From Duganella sp. BuS-21 (lineage in GTDB: Bacteria > Pseudomonadota > Gammaproteobacteria > Burkholderiales > Burkholderiaceae_D), in the NCBI GenBank assembly GCA_041874725.1, contig CP097466.1:3410001-3474000 (forward strand): 64,000 nucleotides of DNA, written 5' to 3'. The translations under genes were made by a program, and so were the position numbers. Below are positions 56,621 to 64,000 of this stretch, piece after piece. The stretch's first letter is position 1; each line of letters begins with the position of its first letter. The notes beneath the pieces are model-generated. The model made no database searches. It was not told where the DNA came from and saw nothing but the letters and a program-made list of their open reading frames with translations.

Positions 56621-57747
56621 GGTTGGGGGTAGACGAAATCGAAGCTGCGCTGCTGCAGCGCGCCCAGATTCAGGCCGATGTGGCTGGCCGTGCGCAGATT
56701 GATCGCGGTTTGCAGTTCACGCAGCGGCACCAGCGGACGGCGGCGCACTTCGCCGGCGATCACGCCCATCGCCGATGCGGCCAGGGTGCGGCCCAGCTCC
56801 ACGTTGTCCGGCAGCATGGCGAACAGCGCGCCTTTTTTCACGTGCAGGACATTGCTGGAGAAGAGGGGCAGATTGCTGTTCCATGATTCGCGCAGCACCA
56901 GCGGCAGGATGGTGCTTTCTTCCACCGTGGTGCTGTCGTGCGGCAGCCAGATGGCGTCGTGGCGGTTGTCGGCGCTGGCAATCAGCTGGCTATACAGCTT
57001 GGCGGCGCTGGCCAGGTCGCCCGCCACGTGGGCCGATAGTTCGATGTTCTGCGCCCTGGCCGCCTCCCGCGCGAGGCGGATCAGCCAGTCCGATTTCTGC
57101 GGGTTGTATACCACCACGATACGGCGCAGCTCCGGCAGCAGCACGCGCAGGCGCGAGAACAGCATGGCCGGATCGGGCGTCATGCTGATGCCCATCACGT
57201 TTTCCGATTCCGACAGCAGCAGCACGCCGCCGGCCAGCACCGAGATTTCGCGGTCGAAGCCGGCCGTGGCGTTCAGCCCCTGGCGGCCGAGTGCAATCAC
57301 GACCTTGGTGCCGCTGCGCTTGAGGGTGCTATTCAGTTCCACCGTATCGGCTTTAGGATCGACCGGGTAGGCCCGCACCTTGAATTTGATGCGGTCTTCT
57401 ATGCCCTGGATCATGGCCAGGAAGGCGGAGCGGAACGGCTCCTCCACATTCGGGTAGACCACGGCGATGCTGCCCTTGTTGAGCGAGGCTTGCAACTCGG
57501 GACGGCGGAACTGGTCTTCCAGTTGCGAGAGGGTGACGGGACGCACGTCCGGCCGCAGCGGCGGCTCGATGGTAACCACTTCCAGCGGCTCGATCAGCAT
57601 GCCGGTATCGGCGCTAGCGATGGCGGCGGAGGCCACTGCGGTACCCGATTGCAGAATGGATCCACTCGCTTGCGCAGCACCGCCGGAGATCAGCAGTGAC
57701 GAGACAATCAATACGGCGGCAAGCAGGGCGGTTTTAAAATTTTTCAT
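56617..57747 (-). CDS. Periplasmic ABC-type substrate-binding protein (ABC_sub_bind fold)
   Basis: 376 residues: signal peptide (LLAAVLIVSSLLISGGAAQA), an extended N-terminal 70 residues, and two-lobed binding fold with VAVVYP-like strands (IAVVYPNVEEPFRSAF, RIVVVYNPQKSDWL, DAIWLPHDSTTVEE). In its position upstream of a membrane kinase with a periplasmic loop, it is likely a sensor partner and not a transport protein; no permease or ATPase follows. The ligand is unknown. First gene of the three-gene operon. Confidence 0.85.
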   Translation of the reverse strand: MKNFKTALLAAVLIVSSLLISGGAAQASGSILQSGTAVASAAIASADTGMLIEPLEVVTIEPPLRPDVRPVTLSQLEDQFRRPELQASLNKGSIAVVYPNVEEPFRSAFLAMIQGIEDRIKFKVRAYPVDPKADTVELNSTLKRSGTKVVIALGRQGLNATAGFDREISVLAGGVLLLSESENVMGISMTPDPAMLFSRLRVLLPELRRIVVVYNPQKSDWLIRLAREAARAQNIELSAHVAGDLASAAKLYSQLIASADNRHDAIWLPHDSTTVEESTILPLVLRESWNSNLPLFSSNVLHVKKGALFAMLPDNVELGRTLAASAMGVIAGEVRRRPLVPLRELQTAINLRTASHIGLNLGALQQRSFDFVYPQP

Positions 57748-57866
57748 CAGGCTATCGTTACTGCACCTGTGGCGAACAGCGCCCTTAAGATGCTTTCATA
57801 GTATAAGTCGAGTCTTTGCCAAAACGGAAAGAAATTCAAGTAGTTGGCGTTGTTGGCTGACGACAA

Positions 57867-57880
57867 TGAAAGCGCTTCCA
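57867..57880. promoter_or_regulatory. LacI-family-like operator 1
   Basis: TGAAAGCGCTTCCA has the TG..A.CGCT..CA form of LacI/GalR operators. It lies in the 178-base divergent gap, 46 bases before the MATE gene and 120 before the binding-protein operon, so it may act on either. A sequence resembling a -10 (TATAGAAT) follows for the MATE gene. Confidence 0.5.
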
Positions 57881-57925
57881 CATGATATAGAATGGGCGCT
57901 TTGGCAACACTCTATCTTAAATTTC

Positions 57926-59308
57926 ATGCCCGCCTCCAAAACGCCGATCCGTACGCCGCCCATGTTCAACCTTGCGTGGCCTCTGCTGGTGGAGCTGGGA
58001 CTGGCGATCGCCTCCAGCGTGGTGGGCACGGCGCTGGCCGCGCGCATCTCGGACGAGGCGGGCGGCGCGTTCGCCATCGCCAGCCAGGTCTCGGCCGCGC
58101 TGTTCATTTTGTTCCGCATCATCGGCGCCGGCGTCAGCGTGGTGGTCACGCAGAATCTGGGCGGCGGCCAGCGCGAAGCGGCCGACAAGGTGGCCTGCGC
58201 GGTGGTCGGCGCCAGCACCTGGCTGGGCGCCATCACCGGCCTGATTGCGATGGTCGGCGCGAACGGCCTGCTGCACCTGTTGAATACGCCGGCCGAAGTG
58301 TTGCCGCTGGCTGCGCCGTTCCTGGTCGCCTTGGGGCCGGCCATGCTGTTCGACGCCTGGAATGCTTCCATGGCCGGCGTGATGCGCGCCCACCTGCGCA
58401 CGCGCGACACGCTGGTGGTGCTGATTATCATGCACGTCAGCCATTTGCTGCTGGCGCTGCCCATGATGTACGGCTGGGGGCCGGTGCCGGCCATGGGCCT
58501 GCCCGGCTACGCCGTGGCGCTGGCCATCAGCCGCATGATCGGCCTGGCGCTGCACCTGCTGATGTGGCGCGTGCACCTGCACATCTCGGTGGCGCGCGAC
58601 GACTGGTGGCGCCTGCCGCGCCGCGAGCTGGCGGCGGTGCTGCATATCGGCCTGCCGGGAGCGGCGGAGAATATCGCCTGGCGCCTGGCCTTCATGGTCA
58701 GCGTGGCGACGGCGGCGGAACTGGGCGCCAGGGCGCTGGCCACCCAGGCCTATGTGCTGCAGTTGATGGGCGGGGTGATGATGTTCAGTATCGCCACCGG
58801 GCTGGCGGTGGAAATCGTGGTCGGTTACCTGATCGGCGCCGGCCGGCTGCGCGAAGCGCACAAGGTGGTGAAACGTTCGCTGGCGCGCGGGCTGGTGGTG
58901 TGCGTGCTGATCGCCGGCGCGGCCGCGCTGTCCGGGCCATGGCTGCTGGGCTGGTTCACGCGGGACCGCGAAATCATCGCGGCCGGTGCCACGCTGTTGT
59001 GGATTACGGTGCTGCTGGAGCCGGGCCGCACCTTCAACCTGGTGGTGATCAACGCCTTGCGCGCGTCCGGCGATGCGCGCTTTCCGGTGATGGCGGGAGC
59101 GTTCTCGATGCTGTTCGTGCTGGCCGGCGGCAGCTGGCTGCTCGGCGTGGTGCTGGGCTGGGGCCTGCCCGGCGTGTGGATCGCCTACGCCGCCGATGAA
59201 TGGATCCGTGGCCTGATTATGTGGCGGCGCTGGCAAACCCACGCCTGGGTGCCGCATGCGCGCACCTCGCGCAAGCGGCTGCGGCCCGACATCGTGGTCG
59301 AAGGCTAG
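57926..59308 (+). CDS. MATE family efflux transporter
   Basis: 460 residues with about twelve hydrophobic segments in two halves; the family start is MFNLAWPLLVELGLAIA. MATE proteins export drugs and metabolites with Na+ or H+. It carries the usual gating and tunnel pattern, e.g. GAGVSVVVTQNLGGGQ and NALRASGDARFPV late in the protein. ATG 57926 was taken; the frame is open further upstream but that part covers the divergent promoter region. Substrate cannot be read. Ends 14 bases before the convergent gene. Confidence 0.9.
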   Translation: MPASKTPIRTPPMFNLAWPLLVELGLAIASSVVGTALAARISDEAGGAFAIASQVSAALFILFRIIGAGVSVVVTQNLGGGQREAADKVACAVVGASTWLGAITGLIAMVGANGLLHLLNTPAEVLPLAAPFLVALGPAMLFDAWNASMAGVMRAHLRTRDTLVVLIIMHVSHLLLALPMMYGWGPVPAMGLPGYAVALAISRMIGLALHLLMWRVHLHISVARDDWWRLPRRELAAVLHIGLPGAAENIAWRLAFMVSVATAAELGARALATQAYVLQLMGGVMMFSIATGLAVEIVVGYLIGAGRLREAHKVVKRSLARGLVVCVLIAGAAALSGPWLLGWFTRDREIIAAGATLLWITVLLEPGRTFNLVVINALRASGDARFPVMAGAFSMLFVLAGGSWLLGVVLGWGLPGVWIAYAADEWIRGLIMWRRWQTHAWVPHARTSRKRLRPDIVVEG

Positions 59309-59322
59309 GCCGCGTTCCAGGC

Positions 59323-59733
59323 TTACTGCACGGTGAGGATGACCTTCACGCTGTCGTCCACCGCCGACTTCTCGATATAGCCGATGGCGCTGGTGTCGGC
59401 CGCCACCGCCTTCTTCACCTCCGCGCTGGAGCCGTATTCCTTGGGCGCTGTGGCCTTGCCGGTGAATACCAGCTTGGACCAGATGGCCTTCACCTGGGTG
59501 CTGTCCTTGTCCAGCACCTTCTTGTAAAACTCGTTGCGCAGCGGGCCGTCGGCATGTTCGACGGGCGTGAACAGCGTTGATTTACCGAGGAAGAACTGGG
59601 CCGCCTGTTCGCTGAACATGCGCGTGGCCGGGTTTTTCGGATTGACGATGACCACCAGTTCCGCCGCAAAGACAGGGGCTGCGGCCAGCCATACGCCCGC
59701 TGCCAGCAGCAGCTTGCCGATCGTGTTATGCAT
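59323..59733 (-). CDS. Small PstS-like periplasmic binding-domain protein
   Basis: 136 residues: signal peptide (LLLAAGVWLAAAPVFA) then a single-lobe PstS-like domain (VVIVNPKNPATRMFSEQAAQFF, LRNEFYKKVLDKD, SAIGYIEKSAVDDSVKVI). These short proteins lack the second lobe and occur apart from ABC genes; function is uncertain. Strong AAGGAG six bases before the ATG. It is ten bases downstream of the porin gene and so in its operon. Confidence 0.8.
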   Translation of the reverse strand: MHNTIGKLLLAAGVWLAAAPVFAAELVVIVNPKNPATRMFSEQAAQFFLGKSTLFTPVEHADGPLRNEFYKKVLDKDSTQVKAIWSKLVFTGKATAPKEYGSSAEVKKAVAADTSAIGYIEKSAVDDSVKVILTVQ

Positions 59734-59743
59734 GGCACTCTCC

Positions 59744-60946
59744 TTAGAAGACGAAATCGATGCCTGCGGCATAAACGTTGACGCTGCTGCCTGCGAAGCC
59801 AGGCTTGGCGTTGATGAAGTAGCCGTTGCCTTCGCGCGTCTTGATGCGGTCCATCTGGATCTTGAACGCGGCCGACTTGTAGAAGTCCCAGCGCAGCCCG
59901 ATCGCCGTGGTCGATTGCAGGCCGCCCTTGATGGCGCCGTTGATGGCGGCGCCCAGCGGCGCCAGCGGGCCGGTGGTCGGCAGGGTGGAGAAGCTGCGGC
60001 GGCTGTCCTGCTTGACGTCGCCGTGCATCACGTAGGGAACGAACTTGCCGTAGCGGTAGCCCGCCATCACGTACCAGGAGCTGGTGTCCTGCACCAGCCG
60101 CGTGTCGGTCTTGCGCTTGGCGTATTCGGCCTGGCCGACGATGTTGTTGTAGTCCATGCTGATGCCGGCCGAATTGAAGGTACCCTTGATGTCGGTCAGC
60201 GGCAGTTCGGCCAGGATGCTGGTCAGGCCGACGTTGCGCACCGTGGTCACCAGGCCATTCAGGCTGGCGTTTTCATACAGTCCGAAGGTAGCGCGCGAGT
60301 GGCCCAGGCGGTAGGTGAACGCGCCGTTTTCCAGCACCACCTGGGTCGACACCACGGGCTTGAATTCGATGTAGTAATTGCCCGGCGCGCGCACCTTGCT
60401 GCGGCCTACCGCCGCCTGCGCGGTCAGGGTGCTGTCGCCGAAACTGTGCTGGTAGATGATGTCGGCGCCGTCGGTGTTGTCGGCCGTGACCTGGCGATAC
60501 ACCTCGTTGGGCGGGCGCAGCATGATGTTGGCGTAGCCGACGTTGCGCACGTCCGAGATCATGTATACCGGCAGGCCGATGCGGCCCAGGCGCAGCGAGA
60601 ATTCGTCATTCAGCTTGATCTTGGCGAAGGCCCAGGCCAGCTCCGCGCCGAACTGGTCGTTGTTGCCGTTCTTGCGCACCAGGCCCTGTATGGTGAACGA
60701 GACGTTGTCGCTGTACTTGGCGGTGGCCTGCAGGCCGAGGTTGGAGTCGACGCCGGGGCGGGCATCCTTGCCGACGCCGGCCGCCTGGTTGGTGCGGTTG
60801 AATTCAGCCTGGTCGGAATTGGTCATGGTCAGGGCGCCGGTGCCGAAGCCGCTGACGGTGATGGGCATGCCATCTTGCGCATGGGAGTTGAGGGTTAGCG
60901 TGCTGAGAATCGCGAGGGTGATAACGGCGAGCGAGGGTTGTTTCAT
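59744..60946 (-). CDS. Outer-membrane porin-like protein
   Basis: 400 residues: signal peptide (PSLAVITLAILSTLTLNSHA), then alternating beta strands with conserved LRLGRIGLPVYMISD segment, ending in Phe (GIDFVF), as outer-membrane barrels do. Resembles porins found with PstS-like proteins. Substrate unknown. ATG 60946 was preferred over 60958 because GGGAG lies at the correct distance from it. Confidence 0.82.
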   Translation of the reverse strand: MKQPSLAVITLAILSTLTLNSHAQDGMPITVSGFGTGALTMTNSDQAEFNRTNQAAGVGKDARPGVDSNLGLQATAKYSDNVSFTIQGLVRKNGNNDQFGAELAWAFAKIKLNDEFSLRLGRIGLPVYMISDVRNVGYANIMLRPPNEVYRQVTADNTDGADIIYQHSFGDSTLTAQAAVGRSKVRAPGNYYIEFKPVVSTQVVLENGAFTYRLGHSRATFGLYENASLNGLVTTVRNVGLTSILAELPLTDIKGTFNSAGISMDYNNIVGQAEYAKRKTDTRLVQDTSSWYVMAGYRYGKFVPYVMHGDVKQDSRRSFSTLPTTGPLAPLGAAINGAIKGGLQSTTAIGLRWDFYKSAAFKIQMDRIKTREGNGYFINAKPGFAGSSVNVYAAGIDFVF

Positions 60947-61045
60947 CGTGTCTCCCATCCATGTTTATTGTGTGGTCCGGCTTTTTTAGTATGGATGTTT
61001 TGGCGATAAATGTCACAATTGCGTTGTGACTTGGCAACAATATCG

Positions 61046-61067
61046 CACATGAGAGCGCTTCCATGTG
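61046..61067. promoter_or_regulatory. LacI-family-like operator 2
   Basis: CACATG-N10-CATGTG palindrome whose centre TGAGAGCGCTTCCA differs from operator 1 in one base. About 100 bases before the porin ATG and 20 bases after the cyclase stop, so it most likely belongs to the porin operon. Confidence 0.5.
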
Positions 61068-61086
61068 ATGCAAACAGCAAGCTTAG

Positions 61087-64000
61087 CTAAAGGGTATCCG
61101 CCAGATTCTCGGCGTGCTGCTGGTGGCCTAGCTGGACTTGCATGACACAATTCCGTCCGCTGTCCTTGGCGCGGTACAGGGCCTGGTCGGCGGCCTTGAT
61201 CAGCAGCTCCGGCCCCTGTTTGTCGCTCGGGACGATGGCGGCCACGCCGATGCTGACCGTGACGCAGCCACGGCCGGTCACGCTGCGTTCGTGCGGTATG
61301 GCCAGTGCCTCGATCGCCGCGCGGATTTTCTCCGCCATCTCGGCCGCCTGCACGGCGCCGTTGAGCGGCGCGATGAAGGCGAATTCCTCGCCGCCGTAGC
61401 GCGCCGCCACATCGGCGGCGCGGTGTACGCCGTCGCCCAGCACGCACGCCACCTGGCGCAGGCAGGCATCGCCGGCCTGGTGGCCGTAGCTGTCGTTGTA
61501 TAGCTTGAAGCAGTCGACATCGACCATGGCCAGGGCCAGCGGTTCACCGGCGCGCTGGGCGCGGCCCCATTCGCGCGCCAGCGCCTCGTCGAAGCTGCGG
61601 CGATTGGCCAGGCCGGTCAGCGCATCGGTGGAGGAAAGGGCGGTCAGCTTGCGGTTGGATTCCTCCAGCTCCTTGGTGCGCAGCGCCACCAGTGCTTCGA
61701 GGCGCTGCGCGCGCCGGTGCAGCGCCTGTACACGCAGCCGGTACAGAATCGCCATGGCGACGATCACCAGCAGGATTGCACCGGTACGGAACCACCAGGT
61801 GCTCCAGAACGGCGGCGTCACAGTGATCGGCAGGACGAACTCCTTGCTGACCATGCCCTTGTGGGTGTAGGCCAGCAGATGGAAGCGATAGCTGCCCGGC
61901 GCCAGATTGGTGTAGCTGGCGACCGGCTGGCTGGCGTCGGCCCGCACCCATTGGCGGTCGAAACCCTCCATCCAGTAGGCGTAGGAGTTGCGCTTGGGCG
62001 CGGCGTAGTGCAGGGCGGCGAATTCCAGCGTCAGCACGGCGGCGCTCCATGGCACGGTCAGGGCGCGCGGCTGGGTCACCGGGCCCTCCAGTATCACGCC
62101 TTCGGGACGCTGGCCCTGGCTCAGCGAGCGCTCGTAGATGCGGATGTCGCTGATGGTGGCCGGCGGCACGGTCGGCGTGCGCAGCGGCAGCTCCGGGTAG
62201 ACGGCGGTGATGCCGGTGGTGCCGCCGAAATACAGGCGGCCGTCGCTGGTGCGGGCCGACGACGACTGGTGCAGGCCGTCGGTCAGCCCATCGTCGGCGG
62301 AGTACTGGGTGAAGGCGCCGGTGTTGGGGTCGAGCCGCGACAGGCCGCGCACGGTGCTGATCCAGAGGATGCCGGCGCGGTCGCTTTCGATCGATTCGAT
62401 CAGCACCGGGCCGGGATCTCCGGGACCGGTGTAGCGATGGAATTGCGGCGTGCCGTCCTTGCCCGGCACCATGCGGTTCAAGCCGCGCGCGGTGCCGATC
62501 CAGATGGTGCCGACCATGTCCTCGTACAGGCAGGTGATCTTGTCGCTGCTGATGCTGTCGGGCCGCTGCGGATCGTGGCGGAAGTGCTGGAAGCGGCCGT
62601 CGTTGTTGGCCATCATATCGAGTCCGCTGCCGCGGAAAAACTCGCCGACCCAGACCCGCCCCTGCGCGTCTTCCAGCACCGCGCTGGCTTCGCTGATGCT
62701 GCGGCTGTCCGGCTGGCCGTCGGTGTGGACGTAGCGCAGCATGGCGCCGCCGGCCGGGTCGTAGCGCATCAAGCTGGCGCCGGTGCCCAGCCACAGCACG
62801 CCGCCGCGTCCCGGCGCGATGGTGTTGACGAAGTTGTCGGCCGCGATATCGAAACGCACGGCGGACAGGCGGCCGCTACGCGGGTCCAGGCGGTTCAGTC
62901 CTTTGGAGGTGCCGACCCACAGCGGTCCGTTTTCCGGTTGCTGATACAGGCTGTAGACCGAGTTGTGATTCAGCGCGCCGTTGCTGCTGGTGGCGCTGTA
63001 GTGCTGGACGATGCGCTTGGCCGTTGGCTCGAACAGCAGCAGGCCGTCGTCCACGCCCAGCCACAGGCCGCCGTCCTGCGCGGCCGCCATGCTGCGCACG
63101 AAGTTCGAGGACGGGAAACTCTCCGGCGCGATGTCGCGCGGGATGATGCGTTCCAGGCCGTAGTTGCCCAGGTTGGCGCGCCACACGCCGTCGGTGAAGC
63201 TGCCCAGCCACAGGGTGCCGTTGCGGTCCTCCATCACCGCGTTGACGGCGTTACTGGGCACGCTATGCTTGTCTTCCGCGCGATGGGTGTAGGTCTGCAC
63301 GTGGACCATGTCCAGCGTCCAGCGCAGCAGGCCTTCGGTGCGGGTGCTGACCCAGACGTTGTGGTGATTGTCGAAATAGATGGCGTTGACGCGGCCGCGC
63401 ACGCCGTCCAGGCGCCGGCGTTCGCTCCACGGCGTGCCGCTTTGCCAGACCACCAGGCCGCCGTCGGTGCCCATCCACAGGCGGCCGTCGGGGCCGAAGC
63501 GCATGGCGCGCACGTCGTTCAGTTTGGCGTCCGGCTGCTGTTCGGAGTCCAGCCGCAAATGCGTGAAGCCCTGCGCACCGGGGGCCAGATAACTCAGGCC
63601 GCCGGGCCAGTTGGCCGCCCACAGGCCGCCGGCGGCGTCCTGCGCGATGGCGTTGACGTCGTTATGGGCGATGGCGTCGCTGCGGGCGGGATCGGCCTGG
63701 TACATGCGGAGCTTGCCGCTGGCCGGGTCCAGGTGCTGCAGGCCGCCCCACGTCGCCAGCCACAGTCCCTGCGCGCCGTCGCCGATGATGTGGCGGATGA
63801 TGCGCGTGTTGCGTTGCGCCGATGGCGGCAGGAAGCGGGTGAAGCCGTTGGTCTCGGGCTCGAAGCGCGCCAGGCCTTCGTCGGTGCCGATCCAGATGCG
63901 GCCCTGGGTATCTTCGTGCAGCGAGCCGACGCGGCCCGCCGGCAGGCTGGCGGGATTGGCGGGATCGTTGGTGTAGCGTACGGCGCGGCGGCCGTTATGG
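61087..64000 (-). CDS. Propeller-type membrane diguanylate cyclase, 5' end beyond the window
   Basis: At least 970 residues; the frame is open through base 64000, so the start lies outside. Propeller repeats (W-GT-GL type) fill the N-terminal two-thirds; a Y_Y_Y domain, one membrane segment (TGAILLVIVAMAILY), a coiled coil and a GGDEF domain follow. The active site is GGEEF and an RAAD inhibitory site lies before it, so product inhibition is likely. A periplasmic propeller sensing an extracellular compound would drive c-di-GMP synthesis. A Met at 63705 could be taken as start but the propeller continues upstream of it. Confidence 0.9.
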   Translation of the reverse strand, partial: HNGRRAVRYTNDPANPASLPAGRVGSLHEDTQGRIWIGTDEGLARFEPETNGFTRFLPPSAQRNTRIIRHIIGDGAQGLWLATWGGLQHLDPASGKLRMYQADPARSDAIAHNDVNAIAQDAAGGLWAANWPGGLSYLAPGAQGFTHLRLDSEQQPDAKLNDVRAMRFGPDGRLWMGTDGGLVVWQSGTPWSERRRLDGVRGRVNAIYFDNHHNVWVSTRTEGLLRWTLDMVHVQTYTHRAEDKHSVPSNAVNAVMEDRNGTLWLGSFTDGVWRANLGNYGLERIIPRDIAPESFPSSNFVRSMAAAQDGGLWLGVDDGLLLFEPTAKRIVQHYSATSSNGALNHNSVYSLYQQPENGPLWVGTSKGLNRLDPRSGRLSAVRFDIAADNFVNTIAPGRGGVLWLGTGASLMRYDPAGGAMLRYVHTDGQPDSRSISEASAVLEDAQGRVWVGEFFRGSGLDMMANNDGRFQHFRHDPQRPDSISSDKITCLYEDMVGTIWIGTARGLNRMVPGKDGTPQFHRYTGPGDPGPVLIESIESDRAGILWISTVRGLSRLDPNTGAFTQYSADDGLTDGLHQSSSARTSDGRLYFGGTTGITAVYPELPLRTPTVPPATISDIRIYERSLSQGQRPEGVILEGPVTQPRALTVPWSAAVLTLEFAALHYAAPKRNSYAYWMEGFDRQWVRADASQPVASYTNLAPGSYRFHLLAYTHKGMVSKEFVLPITVTPPFWSTWWFRTGAILLVIVAMAILYRLRVQALHRRAQRLEALVALRTKELEESNRKLTALSSTDALTGLANRRSFDEALAREWGRAQRAGEPLALAMVDVDCFKLYNDSYGHQAGDACLRQVACVLGDGVHRAADVAARYGGEEFAFIAPLNGAVQAAEMAEKIRAAIEALAIPHERSVTGRGCVTVSIGVAAIVPSDKQGPELLIKAADQALYRAKDSGRNCVMQVQLGHQQHAENLADTL

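Overview
The window is GC-rich (roughly 63-65% by eye) bacterial chromosome. Gene content points to a betaproteobacterium of the family Oxalobacteraceae (Duganella/Massilia/Janthinobacterium type). The signs are a Par27-like parvulin pair, the large one-chain PurL, PEP-CTERM proteins, many long propeller-type sensor kinases and cyclases, abundant chemotaxis proteins, and short REP/MITE-like repeats between convergent genes. This placement is an inference from gene families; there is no rRNA or tRNA gene in the window to anchor it.

Layout. 1-4.9 kb: end of ppiD, mnmH, tesA and a divergent LolD/YbbA-type ATPase, a MITE-like repeat, and nnr. 4.9-11.1 kb: a fused 5-oxoprolinase, then a duplicated HTH/Clp-N cassette split by a palindromic element, a 46-residue membrane protein and a TraB/GumN protein. 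11.1-14.4 kb: two paralogous receiver-TPR proteins whose phosphoacceptor Asp is Glu. 14.7-24.1 kb: purL, an AlkD-type protein, then a leftward housekeeping run (selO, msrB, yciB, bolA, two parvulins). 24.2-30.0 kb: an MCP remnant, a DUF4197 protein and a leftward chemotaxis operon (PAS-MCP, cheR, cheD, triple CheW). 30.3-34.3 kb: a FadB/FadJ-type beta-oxidation protein and two PEP-CTERM paralogues, ending in a terminator interrupted by a second MITE. 34.3-45.2 kb: a propeller hybrid kinase, a 2-hydroxyacid dehydrogenase, a siaABCD-type c-di-GMP operon and an MCP.

45.2-46.8 kb is a small AT-richer accessory island with a decayed oligopeptide-binding protein and an orphan polymorphic-toxin domain translationally coupled to a probable immunity gene. 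46.8-50.4 kb: two tandem PhoA-type alkaline phosphatases plus an unknown periplasmic protein behind a possible PhoB box. 50.4-57.7 kb: a three-gene leftward operon joined by 4-bp overlaps: a periplasmic substrate-binding protein, a 1371-residue HK-REC-HPt-REC-GGDEF-EAL protein and a TonB-dependent receptor. 57.9-64 kb: a MATE exporter, a porin/PstS-like pair and a propeller-GGDEF cyclase cut by the window end. Two LacI-family-like operator palindromes sit in front of the transport genes of this last part.

The overall theme is environmental sensing feeding c-di-GMP and chemotaxis outputs, with phosphate and envelope functions alongside. The strongest candidates for something new are the binding-protein/mega-kinase/TonB operon, the CBS-type SiaA, the D-to-E receiver/TPR pair, the duplicated HTH/Clp-N cassette with its apparently leaderless, operator-covered promoter, the orphan toxin/immunity pair, and the MITE inserted inside an intrinsic terminator.
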